From Vitellaria paradoxa (Eukaryota; Streptophyta; Magnoliopsida; Ericales; Sapotaceae): DNA of 64,000 bases. Position 1 is the first letter of the stretch, and the number at the start of each line of letters is the position of its first letter. Below the pieces are notes generated by a model that saw only the letters and a list, made by a program, of their open reading frames with translations, was not told the origin of the DNA and ran no database searches. The DNA lies in the NCBI GenBank assembly GCA_019916065.1, contig CM034241.1, positions 9,399,223 through 9,463,222 on the forward strand. The letters run 5' to 3'. Of this stretch, positions 48,701-61,700 are shown piece after piece. Made by a program: the position numbers and the translations under genes.

Positions 48701-51700
48701 GGCCAGCTGAGAAGAAGAGCGAACAAATGGAGTACTCAACTCCTTGCGGAGCAGCAAATCACGTATAAAATGACAATCAACCACAATATGTTTTGTACGC
48801 TCGTGAAACACAGGATTATTGGCAATAAAGATAGCAGCTTGATTATCACAATACATTTCCATAGGAGCAGGAACTTCAATACCAAAATCCCGAAGAAGTG
48901 ACCGAACCCAAAGCATTTCAGACGCAGTGTGAGCCATAGCACGATACTCAGCTTCAGCACTAGAACGAGCCACAACCTGTTGTTTCTTACTACGCCATTT
49001 AACTAAATTACCACCAACAAAGATACAATAACCCGAGGTGGAACGCCGATCATTCCGATTACCAGCCCAATCAGCATCACTATAACCAGTAACACATAAG
49101 GAGGAAGAGGAACGATACAAAAGTCCACGTGCAGGAGAATGCTTCAAATACCGTAGAATCCGACACACAGCCTCAAAATGTGGAAGACGAGGACTATGCA
49201 TAAATTGGCTGACTACCCCCACAGCATAAGTGATATCAGGACGAGTAACAGTGAGATAAATGAGCTTGCCCACAAGTCGACGGTAACGACCCACATCAGA
49301 AAATGGCTCGCCCGAAGTAGCATCTAACTTAGTAGATGGGTCCATAGGAGTATCAACAGGACGGGCACCGAGAAGACCAGTTTCAGAGAGTAAATCCAGC
49401 ACATACTTGCGTTGACAGAGGGAGATGCCTTGTGAAGAGTGGGCAATTTCAATTCCAAGAAAGTAACGAAGTCGACCTAGATCTTTGGTATGAAATTGAG
49501 TAGCAAGATACTGTTTCAAATCCACAATACCCGTGATATCATCACCAGAAATAATAATGTCATCAACATAGACAATTAATATAATAGTTCCAGAAGATTG
49601 TCGTCGTACAAAGACTGAATGATCAGCAGTAGAACGAGTATACCCAATATCAAGGAGAACAGAGCTGAAACGATCAAACCAAGCCCTAGGAGATTGTTTT
49701 AGACCATATAAAGCACGCTGTAAACGACACACAAGATGCTCACTACCAGGGATACTATAACCAGGAGGTTGATCCATATAAACTTCTTCCTGTAGTTCGC
49801 CATGGAGGAATGCATTCTTAATATCAAGCTGATGTAGAGGCCAAGAATGACTTGCAGCAACAGCAAGAAGAATCAAAATTGAATTCAGACGAGCAACAGG
49901 AGAGAAAGTCTCAGAATAGTCAATACCATACATCTGAGTGTAACCTTTGGCAACCAACCGAGTTTTAAGGCGCTCAACTGAACCATCTGGAAGATACTTA
50001 ACAGTATAAACCCAGCGACAACCAACAGTTCGTTTGCCAATAGGTAGAGAGGTGAGTTCCCATGTCTGATTTTGATGAAGAGTATGCATTTCTTCATCCA
50101 TTGCGTGTTTCCATCCCGAAATAGACAAGGCCTGTTGATAAGTAGAAGGAACAAAAACAGAAGACAAGGCACAAATAAAAGAAGACAAGGAAGAGGAAAG
50201 CCGATGGTAAGAGACAAAATTAGCAATAAGATGTTGAGTGCAAGTACACTTACCTTTTCGTAAGGCAATGGACAAGTCAGGAGAAGGAGAATGATCTTCA
50301 TCAGAATCAGGTACCTCAGACGAAGGGGTGTGATCTGGCGGTAAGGGAAGAATGACCTTTCGATCAGGATCACGTCGATAAACCTGTTGCAGAAGAGCAG
50401 GAGCAGGAGCAGAAGGTTCAGCCTGAACTAATGGTTCTGAAGCTGTGAAGGGATCAGTGGTAGGAGTGAGTGAGGTAGACTTGGGTATGGGAACATAGGT
50501 GGAAGATAAAGGGGCAGGAAGAGTAGGGGAGTGCGCTCCCTCACGAAAAACAATGAGATCAGGAGATAAGAGGTCACCACTAGAAGAAAAGAAAGGAGTA
50601 GATTCAAAAAATGTGACATCGGCACTCACAAAGTAACGTCGGGAAGGAAGGTGATAACAACGATAACCTTTCTGAGTGCGGGAATACCCTAAGAAGACAC
50701 ACTTACGAGAACGAGGTGAAAGTTTGTCTTGATTAGGATCAAGTATATGAACAAATGCAACACAACCAAAAGTACAAGGAGAAAGAGGAAAAGGTGACCG
50801 ATTGGGATAAAGAAGAGAAAATGGAGACTTATTTGACAATATTGGTGTAGAGACCCTATTAATTAGATAACAAGCAGTAAGAATAGCATCTGCCCAAAAA
50901 GATTTAGGGACATGCATATGAAACATTAGGGTACGAGCAATATCTAACAAATGACGATTTTTGCGTTCAGTAATACCATTTTGTTGAGAGGTGCGAGGAC
51001 AACTAATTTGGTGGATAATGCCCCTATCAGTACAAAAGTTATGAACAACCGTCTGAATATATTCCAATGCATTATCAGAACGAAAGACTTTAATTCTTCT
51101 GTTGAATTGAGTAACAATTTCATTGTAAAAACGAGAAATAACAGAAGGTAAATCAGACCGTTATTTAATTAAAAAAAGCCATGTCATTCGAGAAAAATCA
51201 TCACCAAATATCACGAAATATGAAAAACCATTAACACTAGAAATGCGGGAAGGGCCCCAAACATCTGTATGAACAATATCAAAAGGTTCAGACGCACGAC
51301 TAATACTACGGCTAGGAAAAGAACTACGGCGATACTTGCCAAGTTGAAAAGCCTCACATTCAAGACTAGACACTGAACTAAAATTAGGAAAAAGTAGCTT
51401 CAACCGAGCTAAACATGGAAGACCAAGACGAACATGCCACTGGAGAGGGGAGACAGAGGTGTGGAGAACTGTGGTAGTTAGCTTCTCTGGTGGACAATCA
51501 CGATTAAGATAATAAAGGCCATCCTTCTCATGCCCCGAACCAATCATCTTCTTCGTCGTGAGGTCCTGAAAAACACAAGAAGTAGGGAAGAAGGTTATGG
51601 AACAATTTAATAATTTGGTTAACTGATTGACAGAGAGTAAATTAAAGGGAAAGTGTGGTACATAAAGACTAGAAGAGAGATTAAGGGATGATGAGGGATG

Positions 51701-54700
51701 AAGAGTCCCTCTACCAGACACAGGACGAGAAGAACCATCAGCTAACACAATACTATGATTAACATTACGGAGGTTAGAGAATAAGGAGGAATTACCAGAC
51801 ATATGCGAGCTAGCTCCCGAATCGATGATCCAAGAGGGAGAAGAGGAGACTACAAGAGCTGGTTTACCTGAGTTAGCCAAAGTAGCAGTGGAAGATGAAG
51901 GATTAGAAGCACGCAAGTATTGAATGAGCTCTTGAAGTTGTGAAGCGCTTAAGGTTATTGTCTCCTGAGAATCAGACGTGGTAGCTCCATTATCAGACGC
52001 TGGAAGTGACAAAGTAGCACGGTTAGAGACATGGTGGGCTTGTTCAGGCTTACCATATTTCTTCCAACAGTAAGGCTCAGTATGATTGGTACCACCGCAA
52101 AAATTACACTTGCGGTCACCTCGACCATTTGATGAACGTCCTCCACCACGAGAATCACTACGAGTAGTACGTCCACCACGAGTGCCACGAGAATTACCTT
52201 GGGAAGAACTTCCTCGATTATGTTGACTAATAAGTGCTGAAGAATCAGTAGAAGTCACTGAATGATCATTCGCAATGGATGGATGGCAATCCAATGATGA
52301 CCTTTGTATACGGGCATAAGCACTGGCAGCAGTAGGAAGAGTTTCACTAGCTAGAATTTGATCTTTAAAGCCTCGAAGTGCAGGATTAAGGCCAGATAAA
52401 AAGTTTGCAATCATGAATTCTTCCCAATACTTCCTTTGCTGTGTTAAGTCTTCACTAAACGGTCTGTATTGTAATAACTGCTCCCATAAACTCTTCAAGT
52501 GACTATAGTAATCAGACAATGATCTCTCGCCTTGTTTTGCAGAGAACATCTGCTCATACAACTCATAAACTCGAGAGATATTACTTTTCTGGGAATATGA
52601 TTCTACAAGACAATCCCAGATCTTCTTAGACGAGTCACAAAACTCAACAGTGGTAGCAACTGAATCCTCCAGACTATGCCATAATAGCCCCATAACAATT
52701 GCATCGTCGCTCATCCAAACACGATACCGAGGATCAGTGGACGAAGGTGGCTCATCAGTAATATATTATAACTTGTCCTTTCCTCGAAGAAAGGTCTTCA
52801 CAGCATGTGCCCAACTCAAATAATTCTCACCATTTAATTTTTTGGTGTAATAGAACGAGGAACATCATCTGCCTTTAAGAATACAGATTGAGGCATGATT
52901 GAAGTAGTATCTTCAGATTTTGACATGTTAATAAATCTCTAGCACAGTCGTCAAATAAAGAACCAACAAAGAGACCTCCGCAACCGTAGAACAAGAGTGG
53001 TAACCAACAAATAGACCTCCGCAACCGTAGAACAAGAGTGGTTAACCAAACCAACAAATCAACACCCCAATGGCAGCAAAGAAATCAGAACAAACCAGAA
53101 TGGAAGATCTGATCTCGAACAAGAAGAAATCAGAAAAAAACAGACAGTTGCGGAAGACAGAGACGAGAACGACCATGCTTACATCCAAATCAACTACCCA
53201 TCAAGCCAAAAGGCAGCAAAAAAGGTCGCCTGCCCTAGGCGAGCTCCGGCAAGGGTCGCCGGAAACTTCCCGGAGGGAGACGCGCCTGCACGCGCCGAGA
53301 GAAGCCTCGCGCATGGAATCTGGACGCCTCGGAAGTCCCGCGCGTGAGGGCGCGTGGCCTACCGGCCGGTGACGACTCCGGTGGGGTTGTGATCGTCGGC
53401 CACCGGCGATCCTTTTGGAGTGGTCGGACTTCAATTCCGACCGCCGGAGAGTTGTTCGCCGGCGATGAACAGTGCTGCTACAGTACCGTTAGGGTCTTTT
53501 TTTTTTTTTTTTTCTCTTTCTAACAGGGCTGCTACAGTTAGGGTTTTTTTTTTTTTTTTGTGGAACCAGAGTTTGCTCTGATACCAAGTCGAGAAAAAGG
53601 GAGAGATTGAAATTGAATTCTCTCGTCTCCCTTGAATATTATTTATAATGAAGGTTTACATCAAATTAGGAAATAGGAAACTAGGAAATTAGGAAACCAA
53701 ATCAATCACTCCTATATCCTAAACAAACATATCTATATTCTAAGGAAATTAAGCATATATTCTAATATATATGTTCTATATTCTAACACTGACAACCCGT
53801 CAAATGTCTCATTCTATTGCCTCCCTTGTCCAAAATGGTAATTTTATTACTTGGATTCTTTATTTCTCTCCTCCAATCATGTATCAGGTAATTCTATTAT
53901 TCTCTCCAACGTTCAATATGAGAAGGATCTTATTGCGGTCACCTTTGCCAATGGTCCTCTAAAGGCATGACTGAGATTAACAAGGCTCATCCTACTTCTA
54001 TTTCTTTATCTTTTGTCTTCTATATTCCCTCCCTTACTTTCGATCTCATATCTATTAGCCGTCTTTACCAAACAACATAATTATATTGTAATTTTCTTTC
54101 TTTAGTCTGTCATGATCTATGATTTTAAGTCTAAGGGAAGTATCAGAGGAGGGCGAGAAGATGACAGATATACTTTCTTGATCTCAACCATTCATCTACC
54201 CCGTGTGCTATTGTTGCTTCACCATTCGAGATTCATTGTTGTATTGATCATTCATCTTTAGATAATTTGAAGTTGTTAGTTCCTAGTTGGAGCCATTAAA
54301 TTGCTTACAATGTGAGTCTTGTTAATTGAGGAAGCATCATCGTGCTTTATATGTTGCATTATATCCATTTTTTAGCTAGTCCATTTTGATATTTGTGGTC
54401 CAAACCAGATAATTTCAAAGTTGTATTTTCAGTATTTTGTTTGGTTTGTTGATGATGATTATTCTTGAAATACATGATTTATTTAATGAAAACTAAATGA
54501 GTTGCTTTTTATTTTTCATGCTTTTTGTACAGAAATTCAAACTCAATTTAATACCCCCATTCATATTCTCTACAATGACAATACCCATGGATATTTCTAT
54601 AGACTTTTTCTTTTTGTTTTGTGGCCGAATCTAGCATTATACGCCAATACTCTTATGGTCATACTCCAAAGTAGAATGGATTGGTTGACGTAAGAATCGT

Positions 54701-57700
54701 CACCATATTGAGACTTCTTGTTGCTCTCTTTTAGTGCATGTTCCCACCTCATTACGTGTTACCTTATAAATTACATGCCTATACTCCCCTGAACCAATCA
54801 CTCCATTCTCCTTTTCCTTGTGATCCAACCTTTCATAATCCACCACATCTTAGTATATGTGTTAACTTCGTTCATCAATTCATACCAGACATTGATAAGT
54901 TGGACCTTCATGCAATCAAATACATGTGCTTTGGATACTCCTGTTCTTGTAAGGGTTACTGTTATTATAGTCCTACTTTAAATCACTTTTTCACGTGTTG
55001 ACATTACATTTCTTGAATCCACACCTCCTTTTTTCAGTCAACCTTACTCTTTTGAGGATCCTTAAGTTGCCTTTTCCTTATCTATTTTACCTTTTGATCC
55101 CATCTCTCCTAATTTGGTCTCCCCTCCATCCAGATTTCTGGTCTACCACTAGCTTAAAGGCATCCCTTCAGCTTTAGCCATTAGCTCCTTCCACCTCCCG
55201 CTCACCATTAATCTCTCTACAATCCTCATATTCTCTTTTGTCTGGTCTTAATATTCCAATTGCTCTTAGGAAAGGCAATCATACATGTACATCCCAACCT
55301 TAACCCTAAATTGAAGCCCTACCTCAATGTGGATGTGCTCTACTGCAAAAGGGGAAATGTTTGCACCCTGAGCTAATGGTACTTAGGACGTTGCAGTTAA
55401 AGTTCTTCTTGATGGTAGTGTTGTTTGTCGCAAGGCCTGTCTTGTGGCAAAAAGATATATACAGGTGTATGGCCTAGACTTGAAATGTTTTCTCTATTTT
55501 TTGTTTCGCCTTATTCTTTTTCTAGTCGTCATTTTCCATTAACCACTAGATCAACTTGATATCAATCCAAGGCAATCTTGAGGATGAGGTGTACATGGAA
55601 ATATGATATTGTGAGAAAGTAAAAGCAAACATTAGTGGTCCGATTAAGTGCACAATACATCTTACAAGAACTTGGAGTGTCACACACATCTCGCATGGGA
55701 TTTACGCGTGATAAGCAAGCAATAATGTGCAATTACAGCAAATCTAGTATTCCATGAGAGAACAAAGTACGTTGAAGTGGATTGTCATTTTGTTTGTGGA
55801 GAACTCCTCTAGAATGTAACAAAGACGCTCATGTGAAGTCAGAAGATCAAACTCTCAACCTTTTTTTTTTTAATAAAGCTTTAGGGGGTACATGGGTTAC
55901 ATAAACATTTGCTCCATTTGAGAAGTGTCTAAAGTAAATAAGTATCATAATTAAGGTATTTATGTCTTTATGAAGATAATTAGGGTTTTCTACTTTTCCT
56001 TTCTAATTTGTATAGATCCCCTATTTATTATAAATATAGGCCCCCAATCCAAGTTTTGGTTGTCTAATTTTCCTAAATCTCCACACTTCAACATCTTCAA
56101 GACAAAAGTTATCAGACAGGAACTTAACCAGGGGCAGTGAGGAATTGATTTCTTGGCTTTGATTGAACAACATATTACAGGAAAGTAAGAAGACAAATAT
56201 TAAGAAATATCCATACCTTAACAATGATTGGGGAACGTAATTCTAGAACTCGATGAATATCCATATTAGCAGTATCCCCCATACTGGACTGGAAATCAGA
56301 CGCCTCCTTGAGCACCTGTCTACAAAAGGACACTAGTTTCTCTTCTGCTATCGTCTCCAATTTCTCCCCGAGACCAGAAGATTCAACAGGATTAGAATCA
56401 CTTCTAACTGATGTATTATCCACATCCTGACAAACATTGTTATCAATTTGGTCTCCTCTGTAAGAATCAACCTCTGATGTTGTCTTCTGTAAGATATCCA
56501 AATAAATGCAAGTTCCGGCTAGTTCCTGGCGAAGAAGATTCAAAGGTGGCCTGTTCAACCATAAAGTAAGTTATGAAACAAGGTTATTGCAGTTTACGGA
56601 CAACAAATTTAGTGGCAAGAGATAAACATAAGAAAATTAACTCGGAAATAAAAGCGAAGCCTACCTTTCAGCAGGTATGTGGTTCATCCGCAACCTGAGG
56701 TTTGTATATGAATTATAAGATGCAGCAAACTCTAACACGGAGAACAAAGTGTCCATTATGGTGATCTTTTGTGATGTCTTCAACTTGTTCCAGTATTTCT
56801 TCTGCATATTAAATAGATCCCAATATAAAATGTCTTTTCGTTTCACAACAAAAGGAAACAGCTCTCGTATACCTTTTGCCCCATCAATTGATACATGCCT
56901 CTCAATATCTCTACCCAGGTATATCTTCCCTTATATTTCTTTTCTTGCAAAGGGGAAGTAAGCTTTGAAGAATAACGTACTTGGATGTCATTTCTAACTT
57001 ATCCCCAAGTTGTAACCAAACTTTCGCTGTCCTCCACATTAGCACCTTTTAGCTTCTATGTGATAATATATATAATCTTCACATATTTCTACAGGGCCCT
57101 CGATGTTCGGGTGGTTTAAAAAGTTTTTCTTTTTAACAGAATAGTTCAATGCACACATCCACCCGATCTTGTTGATGGCCATCCCAAGCTTAATGATTGA
57201 ACTTGTGAATTTTGCTATTTAAAACAAAGAAAATGGGGCCACACTGTGAATCCTCCAGTCTTTTATTGTGACAAACATAGATGTAGGGCCATAAACTATA
57301 TAAGCCTAGTTTTCCATCACTTGAAAGTAAATGGTGTAAATGGAAAATCTTCAATGTCTATAAAGAAAGAGATTACATTTGATAGAAATTATGAAAAAAA
57401 AAAAGGTAGATTTAGAGAATGGGCAAGAAGTGGTGACTTGTCTTTGTTACAGGTACACAGAAAACTCTTAAACGCGTTTTAGGATGCATTGTTCAGATAA
57501 TAAAATTATTGGTTAAAAATCCTGGGTATTAATAAATCCTATCAACGATTACATATTAATTCTGTCACCTTGAAAATTTTGTCCCTTGGCACACACCATT
57601 AGTTAATGGGGATGTCCATCATTTTTCTGGAAACGCAAAGAAAAGAACCTGATTTGGGGGACTACAAAGATTACATTATACTAGAATTATATTCACAGAA

Positions 57701-58668
57701 CCAATAAAGGGTGCATTTGGAGTAGCAAAAAAAAAAAAAGATAAATTGAGATAAAACGCGGTTTGGAGTTAATTTTGGCGCCATTTTTGAGATGAATAGT
57801 AGCAAACCGTGGGAACAGTTGTTTTCCAAAATCATTCCCACAGATTCAAAAAATCAACACATTATATACGCACAGCGCCAAAACCGTGGGAATGGTTTTC
57901 CAAATCCGTTCCCACGGATTCAAAAAAATCAGTATAAAATAGCAACAATGGTACTCATTTAAAAGCTTTCGACTCGAAGAATATGATTGTCAAAAAAAAT
58001 TTACGCATTCGATTAACTTCCTTCTGGATTGTTTGTTTTTTTTTTTTTTTTAGTGAAATATTGAAATTTTTTAAAATTAGTAAAGGTGAGAATGTGTAAA
58101 TGTGTAATAGATAATTTGAGTGATTTATAGAGGTTGTTGCAGATTTATTTTGTTTTATTTTATTTGTTAGAGCTCCAACCGCACACAAAAGGAATTACTA
58201 ACTAGAAAGATGAAATTATACCAGAATTAGGTCAATACCTGAATACAATCAATAGCATCTAGAAGTAGTAATTGAGTTATGCATTTACTCCTAATTGTTG
58301 TCAGCAACAGACTTTCCTCCTCATCTTTGTCATCAGGCTCCGCAGCATCAGAAGACTGAAGTGGCATTAGATCAGGACAATTAAGAAGGAGAGCACCAAG
58401 CAACTTAATTTGACTCGAAATGAGGATCATACTGACTAAGCTTTGCATTGAAAGGCATAAGCCAGGATGCTACTAAGATGTAAAATCATGTAAGAAAATA
58501 TTTACTAGCAAAGAGTCCAACACATGGCATCTTGATTTTAGGAGAAAATAAACTTTTCTAGACAAAGTAAGAAAAAAGGGAAATAAATAAATAAAGGAAA
58601 GGGAGCCTCTTTTGAGATCTGCTCAGTGAAGGCAGAAAGGAAGCCCCCCTCCCCCCTTCCCACACACA

Positions 58669-58706
<38 letters not shown>

Positions 58707-61700
58707 TCAACTGAGATTGTGGAGCCAAAATATACCAGAGACGAGCAAACTTCTCCAATTAAAAAATAAAAAAATAAAAAAAATTCATAAATCAAGGAAT
58801 GAAAAGACTACATTTATACTTTAATCGTGAACTTTAATGTGCTAAGGAAAGTAAACCCTGCAAAATACATCTCCAAACAATTGGATTCATGATTGAAAAA
58901 TTGGACTGCATACCACGCTGAAGCTTAATTAAATTTAGTGATGGAGACAGAACCATTTGTTTAGAAAACCATGGATGGCATTTATTTACAAGAGCTCTGT
59001 ACCTTACAGTAGTCAGACCCTCACAGAGCCAAACCATCCTAACACTAATTCTTGAAAACATCAAACATTGCTTCAGGTAGCGATATGATTTTTTAACTCA
59101 TTTTTAAACCAATCAAAATGTAAAACTCTATGGGTTTTTCTAACCAACATGTCATGCTAATATGGTTAGAAATACTAGCAAAAACAAAATAAAGGAGTGC
59201 AATTCCTAATCTGACAGATTTTGCGCTCCTCCACCCAGGTGTTCTCTTGTTAACCTTCTCCATCACTGAATCCTAAAGACTATGATATGAAGTTGCTACC
59301 TTAGTTGTCAAAAATGTGTTAGGTAACAATTCAAGATTCAAATGTTTAACCAGGTATCTTGGCTTGGAACAAAGATACAAGGCTAACAAGACTGCTTACC
59401 TTCAACTCTCTTCTGGTATGCCTATGCTTAAATTAAATGTAAATTCAACAACCTAGGATATGAAGAAGATAGAGCGAAGAGTAACATCATATGTTACTTA
59501 CCCCCACAAAAAAAAAAAAAAAAAAAAAAAAACCATGTCTGGCTTGGGAATTCGCTGTTTCTGACAAATGAATGAAACATTTAGGGAAAAATAAGAAACT
59601 GCTAGAAAATTTTAAGCAAAACACAAATTTGTCCAAGTTTCTTCTCCAACCAAATTGTTGTTTGTTACTGATAAAAATGAAACTGCCAGAAAAAAAATAT
59701 AACTGATAATGGGAACAACATGCTTTCTAATCAGCTCAAAAGATGATTGTGTAGTTCATAGCTTCCAAATAGGAATGTTCAAAATTGCTCCAAGGAAGGA
59801 TGATTCTATAAGTGGGATGGAAAACCCTAGACCCAGAGGAAAGTAAAGCTCCAAAGTAATGGCTAATACTTGCTGAATGAAGTAAAGGCTTTTACTGCAG
59901 TCTTATTGAAAGATGAGGAGGTGCTGTGGGCTTCCAATGTTCACAAGGAAGCTAAACTTGGAAGTAGAGGGGGCTGTTTCTGTTTGTTGTCATGTGCTGG
60001 GTCAAGGAAAATAGAGGTTTGAGGACTTCCTAAAAATGGTAGCAGATATTTTGATGATAAGTAATGTCCAAGATGGGGGACACAGGTTTATTTATATCCC
60101 TGAAAATGAAGAACACAAACACACTGTTCTTACATAAATAAAATAACAGTAAGTAAAAAAAGACAAACATGGCACAAATATCATTATGCTTAAATATTAG
60201 TGATAGGAAAACCAAGTAAAGAAATATTAGCAGAAGAGTTGCAACGAACTGTATGCCACGAGGTTAACAACCAGATAAAAGTGGAAATTCAGCTGCACAA
60301 TACCTTGGAGGGAGAAGATGGTATTAAAATATCTGAAGCACGATTCTTAGATTTAGACGTAAAACTTCTGACAAACAGATTGTCCATCATGTTTCCCATG
60401 ATTCTTTGACCAAATGATTGATTGTGCTGAATATTTCCAGCTTCAGGATCTTTCTGAGATCTCCCAGAAGGCGAGGGGGCACCTACAGAAAAAAACAGAT
60501 TCATAGTGATAAGCAACATGCACCAGTGCAGCATCCTCTGGGATTAAAATTATTCTAAAAAAACTAACCTTCAGAACCCTCCAAATCAGTTGGTTGCACC
60601 ATTTCTTGATTGTGATCCATCAATATTGATGCATTAGGATATGTATCCCTATTACCACCAACATTACGGTGATTTTCAACATATTTCCGGGAAGGACTAT
60701 CACCTGTACTGACCTCTAAATCTCTGTTTAACAGTGTATGCCTATTGGTGTTTTCAAAACCCAAAGCATTGAGCAGCTCAAGGGGCTGTGTTGTGTATGA
60801 GGCATCCCTGACCCAAAATGAAAGGTATTATTAAAATTGCAATTACAATAAATAACTTGACAGAAAATGCACACCTTATGCTTTCCAACAAGGTATCCCA
60901 GTCACTGTCGCTGAATTGGTGTCCACCAACTTCTATGAGATGCACCAATGCACCCAAAGATATTGAAGCAACCGACTGATCTGTTTTTTTGGCACAATCT
61001 AACAGCAGACTAAGAAGTGGAGGCAACATAAAACAGACTTCCTACATGAGAAAAAGGCGGATAATATCTGTCACAAATTATTTAAACTATTCATTTTAAA
61101 TATTATTCAAATGCTAATACTCAGATATGCACAAGCTTTTCTACAGGAATTGTTTCATGAAAAATGTTAAATTGAAAGATATTATGTCAATGCAGTCAAG
61201 TTTTTGGATACCAACCATTAATTTGGTTGCAGCATAAGACAAAAGATGCAAGGCCATTAATTCAATGGAAGCACAACAGTTAAGGTGAAGACAACAGAAA
61301 AGAGGATTTTGTGGGTTAGGGGACCAATTCCCACAGGCTGGTAGAAATGGTGAGGTCAACCCCAACGCCCAACCAAAAAGGAAAAAAGGTTTAAAATAAA
61401 TAAAAATTAAGTTGGTTATTTCCAACTTGTCATTCAATTTCTGGTTTTAAAATAGAGTTTGGGTCCTAGAAAAAAAATAAATAAAATAAAAAGCACTTTT
61501 TCTATCAGGAAAAAGGTTTTTACTCTGTGAAGCTATTTAGAAAAGCAGTTGAGATGCAACAAATTGGTTAAATCTATTAATTGGAGAGGAACATGAGAAC
61601 TTTCAAGGAATTGAGTTTCCTACGTACAGGATGATTGTTTAAATAAATATATATCTTTGTATAGGTGGTTGTATAGGGATTGATCCAGATTTGACTATTT

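Larger units (their letters stand above)
48408..53788 (-). mobile_element. Young Ty1/copia retrotransposon (minus strand, sense to BIG5)
   Basis: 5381 bp. LTRs of 199 bp at 53590-53788 (5') and 48408-48606 (3') differ at about three positions by eye. Both start TGTTAGAATATAG on the minus strand. The primer-binding site TGGTATCAGAGCAAAC (53586-53571) fits initiator tRNA-Met and begins a few bases from the 5' LTR. A CTTGAGGGATCG polypurine tract precedes the 3' LTR. Flanking pentamers AAAGT and CTGAC do not match, so no target duplication is visible. The short LTR and single gag-pol frame recall the Ale/Retrofit group (inference). It interrupts the old copia. Confidence 0.9.
39452..56098 (+). 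mobile_element. Old Ty1/copia retrotransposon, heavily nested, within BIG5 intron
   Basis: The body is 39457-56093, flanked by TCTTC at 39452-39456 and 56094-56098. The 3' LTR is 55926-56093 (168 bp), beginning TGTCTAAAG after a purine-rich ATTTGAGAAG and ending CTTCAACA. The 5' LTR is in pieces: 39457-39474, then 40164-40258, then about 40535-40601, separated by a LINE and a MITE. Shared landmarks are GATTAGGGTTTTCTAC and CCCAATTTTGGG/CCCAATCC. A degenerate primer-binding-like stretch TATTAAGAGAGCCAGG follows at 40602. Copia protease, integrase, reverse transcriptase and RNase H remnants lie at 53789-55925, all full of stops. Nested elements account for most of the span, and its own sequence is about 4.5 kb. 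Confidence 0.72.

Noticed and set aside
53070..53434. Frames of 77-100 codons on both strands in the copia leader
   Set aside because: They are rich in Arg, Pro and Ser as expected from any GC-rich stretch, and no domain is visible.
58229..58448. Extension of the BIG5 exon upstream of 58355 (an open frame continues to about 58448)
   Set aside because: The acceptor CTAATGCCACTTCAG ending at 58356 restores phase with the exon ending at 60304 and gives the expected family sequence. The open upstream frame is intron.
59495..59545. Third poly(A)-only insertion (ACTTACCCCCAC followed by a long A run)
   Set aside because: No convincing flanking duplication was seen, so it may be a plain simple repeat.
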